64,000 bases of DNA from CAWHJB01 sp963698715 (lineage in GTDB: Bacteria; Chloroflexota; Anaerolineae; Anaerolineales; UBA4823), in assembly GCA_963698715.1 (NCBI GenBank), contig CAVORW010000001.1:682001-746000 (forward strand). Direction: 5' to 3'. This document shows positions 17,376-27,097 of this stretch, piece by piece. Each line of letters opens with the position of its first letter. Position 1 is the stretch's first letter. The position numbers and the translations under genes are program-made. Under the pieces are notes generated by a model. It ran no database searches, was not told where the DNA came from, and saw only the letters and a list, made by a program, of their open reading frames with translations.

Positions 17376-18959
17376 ATGAGGACATTACTGCATTCCTTCC
17401 GCACGAGACGTACATTTTGGCTCACGTTGGTGGTGTTCGTTCTCTTATTATTCTTCGCCATTCGTGGGATGGAACCCCGGGACTGGGTGATCACGCTCTT
17501 GCGCGGCTTATCCGTCGGCTCGGTCATTTTCCTGGTCGCTTCTGGCTTTTCGTTGATTTTCGGTCTGATGGATGTTCTTAATCTCGCCCACGCTTCTATG
17601 TTCATGATCGGAGCCTACGTTGGTTGGACGGTCGCTGTTCGACCAGATACAGCCGTGGACGCAATTACACCTTTACTTTTGCTTATCTCGGGTTTCACTT
17701 TACTGCCTTATTGGGAGCGCGTATTGCGCCAGATCAGATTGAGTTCTCGGCTGACACGTTTGTGGCCTTGGCTTGGCTTGATTCTGGCGTTCTTGGTGCT
17801 CGCTACAACGCTGCCAAGGTATCCAATCACAGGCTGGGATGTCGGTTCGTACGAGATCAGCCCAACCAATTTTGCCTTTGCTGCCGGGCAAGGACAATTG
17901 GTTGTCCCAGAGCCTGAATCATTCCGCGGCATTTCTCCCGCCATCGGGCTGGGAGGTATTATCCTGGGCAGCCTGCTGGCTGGTCTGTCAGTGTCTGGTT
18001 TTTATCAGGCTAGTCGAATCGTTGTTAGTGGATCGCCCAGAAGGTCGGGTGGGTATAAAGACTGGATCCCTCTGATAACTTTTGCCCTTCTGATCAGCCT
18101 GGGAGTTGGTGTTTACCTGGCAAACACCCCGATCTCAAATTTCTTGCTGGGGATTGACAACACCTGGCTGTTCTTATTGGCAATCCTGGTCGCGGTGCTG
18201 GCAGGAGCTGGAATCGGCTTTCTGACGGAGACGGTCCTGATTAGACCGCTTTATGCCAGTCCGGTATATATCCTGATGCTGACCCTGGGCATCAGCGCGA
18301 TTATTGTTGAAGTTGTCCGGTCTGTGTGGGGCGCCCCTGAATTTACTATGCCGCGCGCTTCGATCTTCAATGGTACCGGAGAAGGCTGTCCTGCCGAAAG
18401 CTTAGCCGATTTGCTCGCCTACCAATGTTCAACGATTAAGATCTTCGAAGGACGGGTGCGCACTTATAACGAGCTCTTCATCCCCTTGCTTGGTTTGGTC
18501 GTGCTGGTGGTCGTCTGGTTGTTGCTGCAGCGCACACGTCTGGGTATGATCGTACGCGCTGGAGTTCAAGATAGTGAAATGGTCGAGGCTCTGGGGATAA
18601 ACGTCCGCAGGGTATTTACCATCGTATTTGCCCTGGGTGTCGGCCTGGCAGCTTTGGGAGGAGTTGTAGCCGCTCCGTCGATGGGGCTGACCACCACGCT
18701 TGGGGAAAGCCTGCTGATTAACATTCTGGTTGCCCTGGCAATCGGCGGGCTGACCAGCTACCCTGGAGCAGCGGTTGGCTCTCTTATGGTCGGTTTGCTG
18801 CAACAATTTATCATCAAGTATGGTCAGATCGGGATCAATATCCCCTTCCTGGCAGAACCTCTGAAGCCAACGCCGCCCCTGGTACCCGCTTCAACGGTTC
18901 TTCTAATGGTTGTCATCCTGCTGGTGATGCCTCAAGGGCTGTTTGGCAGGAAGGAGTGA
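17376..18959 (+). CDS. livH: LivH-type ABC permease with a large central insertion
   Basis: Inner-membrane permease of 527 residues; ordinary LivH is about 300. The N-terminal part (SGFSLIFGLMDVLNLAHAS, to about residue 88) and the C-terminal part (from about residue 275, GIGFLTETVLIRPLYA, to the end) match LivH. Between them lie about 180 extra residues with three or four additional hydrophobic segments and a hydrophilic patch around 150-190. The permease signature EAA-like region (GMIVRAGVQDSEMVEALGIN) is intact. GGGAGGG and AGGT precede the ATG. Confidence 0.88.
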   Translation: MRTLLHSFRTRRTFWLTLVVFVLLLFFAIRGMEPRDWVITLLRGLSVGSVIFLVASGFSLIFGLMDVLNLAHASMFMIGAYVGWTVAVRPDTAVDAITPLLLLISGFTLLPYWERVLRQIRLSSRLTRLWPWLGLILAFLVLATTLPRYPITGWDVGSYEISPTNFAFAAGQGQLVVPEPESFRGISPAIGLGGIILGSLLAGLSVSGFYQASRIVVSGSPRRSGGYKDWIPLITFALLISLGVGVYLANTPISNFLLGIDNTWLFLLAILVAVLAGAGIGFLTETVLIRPLYASPVYILMLTLGISAIIVEVVRSVWGAPEFTMPRASIFNGTGEGCPAESLADLLAYQCSTIKIFEGRVRTYNELFIPLLGLVVLVVVWLLLQRTRLGMIVRAGVQDSEMVEALGINVRRVFTIVFALGVGLAALGGVVAAPSMGLTTTLGESLLINILVALAIGGLTSYPGAAVGSLMVGLLQQFIIKYGQIGINIPFLAEPLKPTPPLVPASTVLLMVVILLVMPQGLFGRKE

Positions 18960-18962
18960 GCT

Positions 18963-20066
18963 ATGGAGCGTGCGACGATGTCCACGGGAGCCAGACCAAA
19001 CCTCTTGTTGAATGTTATCAGGACCAATCAAGGTGCCTTGTTCTCCATCCTGATCTTGATCTTGCTGCCATTTGCCCTCACCCTGCTGGATGGGCAGTCC
19101 CTGAGTGGATTGCTGGCGAACGAGCCCGGGCAGTCCAAGTTTTATCAGGGATTAGCGATCGAGATTTTCATTCTGGCGCTGTACGCCCTCAGTTATGATT
19201 TATTGTTTGGGATAACCGGCCTGTTGTCGTTCGGGCATGCCATGTTCTTTGGGGTGGGTGCTTATTTGACCGGCATCATGCTGAAAAGTTTTGGCTGGGA
19301 TTTGTTACCAATTGTCGGGCTGACGGTCGTTGCGGGGATTGTGATGGCCCTGCTGTTCAGTGTGGTGCTGCCGCGTGTCAAGGGAGTGACCTTTGCGTTG
19401 GTGACACTCGGCATCTCTTACGTTTTCTTCATCGTCATCCAGTCGCGCGAGCTGGTGGACTATGCCGGCGCCGAAATTGGCTTGCAAGGGGTCACCGCGC
19501 CGGATTGGATCAATCCTTCCAACCATCGGCTCCGCTTTTACTTTATCACTCTGGCTCTTCTATTCGTGGTTTATTTTTTCTACCGGCGCTTCATTGATTT
19601 GCCCACCGGGCGGGTTTGCATAGCCATTCGCGAGAATGAAAACCGGGCCACCATGTTGGGTTATAACACCTTTTACTTCAAGCTGGTGGCGCTGATCATC
19701 TCTGCTGTCACCGCAGCCCTGGCTGGCACCATGCATGGCGTCTTTTCACCGCTCATCCGGCCGGGGGTTGCCAGTGTTGGGTTCACGATTACGGCGTTGT
19801 TGATGGTTCTGATTGGCGGTATCGGCACGCTCAGTGGCGCGCTGATTGGCGCGTTTGTCTTCAGGCTATTGTCGTTCTTCCTGGAAAGAATCTTCATGGG
19901 CAGCTCCCAGATAATCATTGGGGTGGTTTATGTCCTGATTGTGCTCTTCCTGCCCTATGGGATTGTCGGGACGTGGAAGCTGCGCTCCTATCAGCTCAAG
20001 GATGGCTGGGATAGATTGGTTAGGTTATTAACCGGTCGTGGCGCCAGTGCTCCTGAGCAGGAATAA
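18963..20066 (+). CDS. livM: LivM-type ABC permease
   Basis: Second permease of the LIV-type importer, 367 residues with about ten hydrophobic helices. The LivM core includes YDLLFGITGLLSFGHAMFFG and the cytoplasmic coupling loop GRVCIAIRENENRATMLG. AAGGAG six bases before ATG 18963 decides the start, three bases after the livH stop. It completes the transporter: lipoprotein, fusion ATPase, LivF, LivH, LivM. Confidence 0.9.
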   Translation: MERATMSTGARPNLLLNVIRTNQGALFSILILILLPFALTLLDGQSLSGLLANEPGQSKFYQGLAIEIFILALYALSYDLLFGITGLLSFGHAMFFGVGAYLTGIMLKSFGWDLLPIVGLTVVAGIVMALLFSVVLPRVKGVTFALVTLGISYVFFIVIQSRELVDYAGAEIGLQGVTAPDWINPSNHRLRFYFITLALLFVVYFFYRRFIDLPTGRVCIAIRENENRATMLGYNTFYFKLVALIISAVTAALAGTMHGVFSPLIRPGVASVGFTITALLMVLIGGIGTLSGALIGAFVFRLLSFFLERIFMGSSQIIIGVVYVLIVLFLPYGIVGTWKLRSYQLKDGWDRLVRLLTGRGASAPEQE

Positions 20067-20091
20067 CCGACCATTGCGCTCTACCTCATCA

Positions 20092-20880
20092 ATGGCCTTC
20101 CCAAACGAAAATGCCGCCCTGCGGGTATACACCTTGGGCGGTTTTCGTGTTTTGCGAGATGGGGCGCAGGTCGAGCCGAAGGTCTGGGGGCGTGAAAAGG
20201 CGCTTCATCTTTTCCAGTTTCTGGTCACCCACCGCAACCGCTATATGCACAAAGAGCAGATTGTCGACCAATTGTGGCCAGAAGCACCCTGGCAGGCAGG
20301 CGACCGGGATTTTCGAGTGGCTTTGAACGCGGTCAACCGTGCGCTCGAGCCCGATCGGGCGCCGCGGGCCGTGGCGCGCTTTATCAACCGGGTCGATCTT
20401 ACTTATGGTTTGGACCCAGAACAGGTCTGGGTGGATGCAGATGCTTTCGAGGCTTACCTTACTAAAGCGAACCGCTCGCTGCTGGAGCAACCATCGGCTG
20501 CGGTTGAAAGCTACTGGGCGGCCATTGATTTGTATAACGGTGAATACCTGCCGGACCGACGGTATGAGGACTGGGCATCCGCCGAGAGGGAGAGGTTGGG
20601 TGTTCTTGCATTGAGTGCCATGACTAAGCTCGCTGATCTGGAAGTGGCCCGTGCCCCGCGTGAAGCCCTGCGTTTATCGCAGCGCGTGCTTTCTCTGGAA
20701 CCCTTGTGGGAGGAAGCTTATCGGGCGCAGATGCGCGCCTACCAGGCTTTGGGCAACCGTCCAATGGCTTTGCGCACTTATATGGATTGCGTAAATGTTC
20801 TAAACGAAGCCTTATTGATTGAACCATTACCAGAGACACGGGACTTATATCTGGAAATCAAAGGGAATGGCAAGCAATGA
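20092..20880 (+). CDS. SARP-type (BTAD) transcriptional regulator
   Basis: Regulator of about 262 residues with an OmpR-like winged-helix DNA-binding domain (residues about 8-100: VYTLGGFRVLRDG, WGREKALHLFQFL, IVDQLWPEAPW) followed by an all-helical BTAD domain (VDADAFEAYL, YNGEYLPDRRYEDWASAERE). It is a minimal SARP without the ATPase/TPR part. ATG 20092 is preferred because the upstream GTG at 20038 would overlap livM by 29 bases; neither has a clear ribosome site. It probably controls the surrounding locus, which is inferred from position only. Confidence 0.8.
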   Translation: MAFPNENAALRVYTLGGFRVLRDGAQVEPKVWGREKALHLFQFLVTHRNRYMHKEQIVDQLWPEAPWQAGDRDFRVALNAVNRALEPDRAPRAVARFINRVDLTYGLDPEQVWVDADAFEAYLTKANRSLLEQPSAAVESYWAAIDLYNGEYLPDRRYEDWASAERERLGVLALSAMTKLADLEVARAPREALRLSQRVLSLEPLWEEAYRAQMRAYQALGNRPMALRTYMDCVNVLNEALLIEPLPETRDLYLEIKGNGKQ

Positions 20881-20946
20881 AATCGAGTCACCCCATTTGT
20901 GATCAATTTCGTCCGTTCCCAAATGCTGTATGGAAGGGAATCAGCC

Positions 20947-21450
20947 ATGAATAATGACCAACGACACGTTGCATCCTTTGTTATCCGTTTCACCCAGCAT
21001 ACGTGGAAGGATCAGCAGGGCGAGCCGCGACTGCAGTGGCGCGGCCAAATTCGCCATGTGCAAGACGACCAACAAATATCGTTTACCGACCTGGAGGAAG
21101 CCTTATCTTTTATGCGCCAGCACCTCACCCAACTGACCTTGGAAGCCGCGGCTGGTGAGAGTCACTCCGGGCAGGAGTCCCTCTTGCGCGAGAGCTTCAA
21201 GCTCTGGGAGGGGCTGGTCTCTTCTTACACGGACATGATGAAAGCAACGATTGAGCGCACCTTTGGTCAGTCTGAAGTCTTGAAGGGAGAGGTGGAAGGA
21301 GCCGTAGAACGGGCATTACAGTCCTGGGATGTTACCGCCGGTGCCGATACTCTGAAAGTAACTGCTGCGTTAGACAGATTGAACGCCCAGATACACACTT
21401 TGGTGGGTAAAATCCAACAGCTGGAGGATGTTTTAGAGGGGGATGCTTAA
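20947..21450 (+). CDS. FVIRF/RGxIRHVQ-domain protein with phasin-like C-terminal coil
   Basis: Protein of 167 residues in two parts. The N-terminal half (about residues 1-60) has FVIRFTQHTW, WRGQIRHVQDDQ and FTDLEEALSFMRQ, a small domain shared with the gene at 22537-22776. The C-terminal half is a long amphipathic helix (KLWEGLVSSYTDMMKATIE... and ALDRLNAQIHTLVGKIQQLE) resembling phasins. AAGGGA precedes ATG 20947. I do not recognise a named family for the first domain. Given the PHA genes upstream, a granule-associated or regulatory role is a reasonable guess. Confidence 0.7.
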   Translation: MNNDQRHVASFVIRFTQHTWKDQQGEPRLQWRGQIRHVQDDQQISFTDLEEALSFMRQHLTQLTLEAAAGESHSGQESLLRESFKLWEGLVSSYTDMMKATIERTFGQSEVLKGEVEGAVERALQSWDVTAGADTLKVTAALDRLNAQIHTLVGKIQQLEDVLEGDA

Positions 21451-21458
21451 GCGCCTGC

Positions 21459-22457
21459 TTAGACTGTCCATTTCCAAACCGAGGCGGCCATAGTGATACC
21501 GCCGCCGCTGGCGCAAAACAAAACGACTTGCCCTGCTTTTGGCCCGCGCCCCTGGGCGATCGCATCATCCAGGGCCATGGCTACACAAGGCGAGCCAGTG
21601 TACCCCCATTTGTGCATCACCCAATGCGTCTTTTCAATCGGCTGCCCAAGCAGAGCCATCATGTGCTCGATTGTCCGCAGGTTTAGCTGGGTGAACAGAA
21701 ATAAATCAACATCCTTAATTGCCAGGTCAGCTTTATCCAAAGCCTTTTGGATGAGTTTGGGCCAATATTCCGTATTGAAGGTCTTGGGAAATTTCTTGAC
21801 GAACTCGACCTTCGGGGGGCCATAAATCTCCAGGTTCTCAGGGGTGCACGGACGGAATGTGCCCCCACTGTAAATTCCTAAAGCATCGTGATAATCGCCC
21901 ACGGCCAGCAGGCTGCTGCCGAGAAAACCAGGATGGTCGCCTGCCCCAAGAACCACTGCCCCGGCGCCATCCGCAAACAGGTTAGCCGTTTTCTTATCCG
22001 CCAGATTGAGAAAGCGGCTCATGCCATACCCGCCTGCTACCAGGATGTAACGCATTTGGGTGTCGGTGCTCAGATAGCGCGCCCCCTGGTCCAGTGCAGT
22101 GACCCATCCAGCACAGGCGCTGTTCACATCATAGCAGCCGGCGTTTTCCGCAGCCAGCTTGGCCTGCACAACCACAGAGGTGCTTGGCGAAAGGTAGTCT
22201 GGCGTGTCGGTTGAGACGATGATCAGGTCTAAGTCGGCAGGTTGGATACCTGCCCGGTCCAGCGCTTTTTGGCTGGCGGCAACCACCAAATCCGAGGTGG
22301 TTTGCTCTGGTGACATCCAGCGTCGCTCACGGATGCCCACGTTCTCGATCAGCCACTCGCTGGTTGATTCACCCAGGATCTGGTCTATCTCTGCGTTGGT
22401 AACCACGCGCTCCGGTACGTAACTTCCCGTCGATAGAATCTGTGCGTGTCTTGTCAT
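21459..22457 (-). CDS. 3-oxoacyl-ACP synthase III (FabH)-like enzyme, atypical active site
   Basis: KAS III fold, 332 residues. The nucleophile Cys115 is in DVNSACAGWV. In FabH the other catalytic residues are His in HQANxR and Asn in GNTSAAS. Here the corresponding segments are FTQLNLRTI (Thr for His) and HKWGYTGSPC (Tyr for Asn). The Gly-rich C-terminus (CASGGGITMAASVW) is kept. The fold is certain, but decarboxylative condensation by the standard mechanism is doubtful; acyl transfer or a related condensation is possible. GGGAG precedes the ATG. It is convergent with the phasin-like gene. Confidence 0.85.
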   Translation of the reverse strand: MTRHAQILSTGSYVPERVVTNAEIDQILGESTSEWLIENVGIRERRWMSPEQTTSDLVVAASQKALDRAGIQPADLDLIIVSTDTPDYLSPSTSVVVQAKLAAENAGCYDVNSACAGWVTALDQGARYLSTDTQMRYILVAGGYGMSRFLNLADKKTANLFADGAGAVVLGAGDHPGFLGSSLLAVGDYHDALGIYSGGTFRPCTPENLEIYGPPKVEFVKKFPKTFNTEYWPKLIQKALDKADLAIKDVDLFLFTQLNLRTIEHMMALLGQPIEKTHWVMHKWGYTGSPCVAMALDDAIAQGRGPKAGQVVLFCASGGGITMAASVWKWTV

Positions 22458-22536
22458 TTTCTCCCTGATCTGTAAACTGTTGACTGAATTTTAGTGGATC
22501 GACTGGACCGAATTGCGCATGGCGCTATTTGCGGCC

Positions 22537-22776
22537 CTAAACATCTATTTCGAGAGGCACAAACTGGCGCATGAAATCCTGGGCCACCTCCCACTCCACG
22601 AAAGCAATCTCCTGATCGCTTTGGACATGGCGGATCGTTCCCCGATAAGCGTGCTTCGCTTGGCCCTGCAGCCCGTCGATAAGCGACAGTTCGGAATACA
22701 CGAAGCGAATCACAAAGGAGCTGATACTGGGTGGTTCCTGGCTATCCATACGAGAGCAAGCCTCCACACTTAACAT
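22537..22776 (-). CDS. Small FVIRF/RGxIRHVQ-domain protein
   Basis: A 79-residue protein consisting only of the domain seen at the N-terminus of the 20947-21450 product: SFVIRFVYSELS, YRGTIRHVQSDQEIAF, and AQDFMRQFV. A later Met (position 22749) could be the real start. It lies immediately downstream of a SARP-type regulator on the same strand, just as its paralog follows another SARP. Function unknown. Confidence 0.6.
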   Translation of the reverse strand: MLSVEACSRMDSQEPPSISSFVIRFVYSELSLIDGLQGQAKHAYRGTIRHVQSDQEIAFVEWEVAQDFMRQFVPLEIDV

Positions 22777-22806
22777 ACCAAAAACTTGTTGCTGTGGAGT
22801 TTCAAG

Positions 22807-25800
22807 CTAGTGTGTTAATGTTTCGTACAACGCTTCCGTATCAGAAGAGGGCGACACATCAATTTCGCTCCGTAAGGTATGCACACAGCGCTGATAAATG
22901 CGACCTACTTGCCCGCGATCCCCCAGCCGGTCGTATGCCAGCATCAGATGCCGGTAAGCTCGCTCCCAGCAGTTGTCCTGGGCCAGAATGCGCAGATTGA
23001 GCTGAATGACCTCCTCATAGCGCTTTTCCCCCAATAGCAATTCAGATAACCGGTCGGCGTTCTGCAGGAATAAGACAGCCAGTCGTTCCCTTTCAGCAGA
23101 TGTCCATGTTTCATAGCGTACATCCGGCAGGTATTCGCCCTGATACAACTCCATAGCATATTCCAGGTGAGGCATTGCTTTTTTGGGGAAATTTTCGATG
23201 AGTTTCTCCGCCTTCTGGATGGTCCTCAGGAACTCTTCCGCATCCAGCCACAGGTCCGCATCTAGTCTTAAGGTATAGTTTGAGCCTTCGCGCATCACGT
23301 AGGCTGAGTCGCTCCCTGGTTCACGGTCTGGCTCGAGGACGTGATATAAGGCATTGAGCACATTTCTAAAATTGCGGTTAGATGTCTCTGGGTCCAGGTT
23401 TGGCCACAAGGTTTCGGCAATCTGCTCACGGCTCAATGGCGTCCCGCGATTGGTAACCAGAACTTGGAATAACTGGCGAGCTTTTTCTCGATTCCAGCTA
23501 TTCCCTGGCACCTGTTCATCGCCGCGCCAGATTGTGAACGTCCCCAATGTGGTAACTCGCAATTGGTACCCAGGATGCAGCGATATACCCGAGAGCTCGA
23601 GCGCTTCAAGCAGGCGGCAGGCGTAATTCCGTTCCCAATCTCTGTCTCGCGCCAGGATCAACAGGGGGATGAGTGATCGCACATCTGGCGGTCCCAAGAT
23701 CGAAGGTCTGGTGAACAAAAATTCATACCAGCCTTCCCGGGATGTGGTCAGCACCTCTGGAAGTATTTGCTCGAGGCGCATCAGATCCTTCTGCCGGTAC
23801 AGCCCCAAACAGAGCCACAAACGACTCGCGCACCTGCCGAATGGATCGCCACACTCATGGAACGAACGCGCCGATTGGCCCAACCATTCTTCTGCAGCAG
23901 TAAACTTGCTGGCAAGTACCAGGCTGGCGCCCATCGCCAGACGAACCAGGGACGCTATCCACTCGTCCCCAGCTTGTACAGCGATCTCGATGCCTTCCTG
24001 GGCGACCTGAAGGGCTGTGGCAAGATCGCCCTGGAATCCATTGACGCGACATAAACCCCAATAAGCCTCCACACGCAAGCGCGGTACGGCCAATGAACGG
24101 CTGATCTCGATGGATTTCTCGTATTGTTGCCGCGCCAGCTCGAAGCGTCCTGCCTGGGTAGGCGGCTTATCCGGCAGCGGGAGTGTCAGTGCATGTCCCT
24201 GTCGCATGTGACCCACTGCAGTGATAAAAAGTGAATCCAGGGTTGTGCCGCGCTGTGTGCCTTCCAATGCTGTGTTATAGGCTCTCACTTCCCTGCCCTG
24301 GAAAGAATCCACCAGGGATAGCAGCAGCAGCGTCTCGCGATGAGCACGGGGGGTGAGCACCGGCTCCTGGCGCTCGGCCTGGGTGCGGGTTTCCAATTCG
24401 CGCCTGGCTTCTTCCAGCCGGCCAGTGCGCAGCAACACTCGGGTAAGTAACTGTGAATCGGATGGCCCCTCGGCTCGTAGCGCTGCGGCCTGCTGGCGCA
24501 GGCGCTCGGACTCATCCGGGTGTCCGGCGTTAAGCCGGTTTTCTGCCAGAAGCTCGTAAAGCCGGGCATGGGAATCGCGGCTCTCAATCCCATCACTTAG
24601 CCGGATCGCCTGTTCGAGGAGTTTCTCAGCCTGGCTGGGATCGACGGTGTCCAGGTACACTCGGGCTTGACCTCTTAAGGCTCGGCTGATCCCTTCGAGA
24701 TGGCCTCGCGCTCTCCAAATCGTCTCTGCCTGTTGGTACCAGCCTAACGCTTCCTGAAAACGGCTGCGGAGACGGGCCAGCTCACCCAGGTAAAACAACA
24801 GGGCGGGATGCTGTTGCAGTGTGGTTGGCGGCATCCCCTCCAGGTAGAGCGCAAGCGTGTCTAATCGACCGCTGGTGATCAATTGACTCCCATGTACATC
24901 CAGCAGCGAAGCTGCCTGTTCCCAGACCTGTCCCTGGATGAGGTGATAGATTGCGGAGTTGATTTCCTGGCGTGAACTCATAGTAGGCAGCCGCGCGCCC
25001 ATGCCACTCCTGCCGTTTTTCATCCGGCGCCTGCATCTGGAGAAAATCGTGAAAAACCTTGTGGTATCTCAAGGTGCCATCGCTTTGTTCAACGATAAAC
25101 AATTCCTGGCGTCTCAGGTAAGTCAGCATAGCTGCGCTTTCGGGGCGAGCCTGAGTGGGCTTGTAGCTTAGTGCATCGCAGGCATCTGGGGTCATCTCGC
25201 GCAAGGTGGCAGAGACCAGCAGGAAGTCCTGGACATCCTTGGGCTGGTGTTCAAAAACTTCGTGAGCCAGGATTTCGAACAACCTGTCGGGTGAAGCCAG
25301 GCTGATGCCATTGGTTTCGTTATTGACTTGCATCTGTTGTCGGGCGAGGGATTCCGTCAAAGAGATCAAGGATTTACCGCGCAGGTTTTGCCAGATGAGT
25401 TGCAGGGCGATGGCCCAACCTTCTGTGTAATCCAGTAGCTCATTCACTTCTTCTGGAGTTAGTTCAATGCCGTAAATTTCCCCAAACAGCAGGCTGATTT
25501 CATTTGCATTAAACGCCAGTACTGTTTGGTCGATAGTCAGCACTTCGCATCGCAAGCGCCAACGCGACAGGTTTGGCAAGGTGATCGGGGGTCGTCCAGA
25601 AATCAAGATGTGCAGGTGAGGCGGAGCCAGGCCGATCAGCCGATCCAGGATGTGCGCAATATCGGTCACTTCAGTGATCAGTGGAGCATCGTCGAGAACC
25701 AATAAGGTGGGGCAATCGAGATGATCGATCAATACATTGATGTACTGGTCGATAACCCGCGCCCATGGCAGCGCGGATTGAGAGATATCCCAGGACTCCA

Positions 25801-26104
25801 GGTAAGGTGTTGGCAATCCTTCCAAATCTGGCAGGGCATGCTGGGTTGCATGGCACAGGTGCAGCAAGAAAATCAGGATGTCGCTGTCTTCACTGGTGAC
25901 CTGATACCAGATGATCGGCTGGAACTGATCGGCGAGCACACTTAATGTGGTGCTTTTACCATATCCAGCTCCTGCCAGAAGCAGCGTCAGGCGATAATCA
26001 AGCGCCTCCATCAAAATGCGGTTGAGGCGTTCGCGCGGTAAAATGCGCGCCCCGCTAGGCGGAGGGATTATCTTTGTAAGCAGGATCCTTGAGAATTGCA
26101 TCAT
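22807..26104 (-). CDS. MalT-like NTPase/TPR/BTAD (large SARP) regulator, frameshifted
   Basis: This is one gene in two frames, about 1090 residues when joined. The N-terminal part (26104 down to about 24975) is a MalT/LAL-type NTPase: AGAGYGKSTT (Walker A), LLVLDDAPL (Walker B), and the winged-helix end LRYHKVFHDFLQ. The rest (ending at 22807) has many TPR-like repeats and a C-terminal SARP module: winged helix (WNREKARQLFQVL, IAETLWPNLDP) and BTAD (YQGEYLPDVRYETWTSAERE). One extra base between about 24968 and 24982 breaks the frame. Such proteins act as ligand- and ATP-dependent activators. It lies beside the small FVIRF gene. Confidence 0.82.
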
Positions 26105-26401
26105 TAAGAGAAAATGGACCTCAACTGCGAAGATTCTGAGATGAAAACGGCATTATCTCTAAAGTATACCAACCGTTCTCTCCGATATCGGGTGCAGTTC
26201 CGGGCTGGCATGAAAATAGGGAGAATTTTCACTCCTTTGGGTGGGCAATCTCCATGATCGCTCTTTGGGAATCTGTAGGGAGGCGTGTAAATGTAGAGTG
26301 TTTTGCCGGCTCCATCCCGAAAAAAGCTCCTCATATTCCTTAGTACTGAGTTTTGTTGCTTAGTATAAGGTTAAAATATTAGATTAAATGTGTACAGTAC
26401 C

Positions 26402-26430
26402 TTGACAAAAGCTATATATTGCTGTAAGAT
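26402..26430 (+). promoter_or_regulatory. Sigma-70-type promoter of the dps-rhodopsin unit
   Basis: TTGACA (26402-26407), a 17-base spacer and TAAGAT (26425-26430) form a strong consensus promoter in an AT-rich gap. A 6-bp inverted repeat (ATATGG at 26438-26443, CCATAT at 26453-26458) at the expected transcription start could be an operator. The rest of the 26105-26551 gap shows no gene. Confidence 0.7.
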
Positions 26431-26551
26431 TATTAAGATATGGGTGGAATTACCATATTAGTTCAGCCATTTAGATAATAAATGTATGAGCAATCAACTC
26501 CACACCCGTAGAATTAATATCCTAAAAAAACAATTATTAAGAGGTGAATTC

Positions 26552-27052
26552 ATGTCCGATCAAACTACAACAATCTTTAGCACTCGAATCGATATCGACC
26601 TGGCAGAACGCCAGCCGCTCATCGACCTGCTCAATCAGCAACTTGTGGACACTTTCGACATGGTCAGCCTGATCAAACAGGCGCACTGGAACGTCAAGGG
26701 GCCGCAATTCATTGCCCTGCACCAGCTGTTCGATGATCTTGCTGCTGGGCTGACTGGCTACGTTGACATTCTTGCTGAGCGCATCACAGCCCTGGGCGGG
26801 TGGGCGTTAGGCACAGTCCGTATGGCAGCCAAGGCTTCGCGTCTGGACGCTTACCCGCCCGGACTGGTGGCAGATATGGAAACGGTTTCATACCTGTCGG
26901 ACCAGATGGCTCGCCTGGCTGCCAGCACGCGGGCAGCTGCCGAGCGGGCAGAAAGCTTGCGAGATATGGGTACGAACGATCTGTTTATCGAGGTTGTACG
27001 TGATCTGGACAAATGGCTGTGGTTCCTGGAAGCCCACATCCAGACCCAATAA
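26552..27052 (+). CDS. dps: Dps-family ferritin-like DNA-protection protein
   Basis: Dps family, 166 residues. It should oxidise Fe(II) with H2O2 and store the iron, and may bind DNA. The ferroxidase segment is visible: KQAHWNVKGPQFIALHQLFDD, then DILAERITALGG with the conserved His, Asp and Glu. ATG 26552 is preferred over ATG 26486 because GAGGTG ends five bases upstream. It is preceded by a consensus promoter and followed 45 bases later by the rhodopsin gene, so the two are probably cotranscribed. Confidence 0.92.
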   Translation: MSDQTTTIFSTRIDIDLAERQPLIDLLNQQLVDTFDMVSLIKQAHWNVKGPQFIALHQLFDDLAAGLTGYVDILAERITALGGWALGTVRMAAKASRLDAYPPGLVADMETVSYLSDQMARLAASTRAAAERAESLRDMGTNDLFIEVVRDLDKWLWFLEAHIQTQ

Positions 27053-27097
27053 TTCAATGATCACCCATTAGTTCAAAAGAAAAAGGATACTGAAAAT

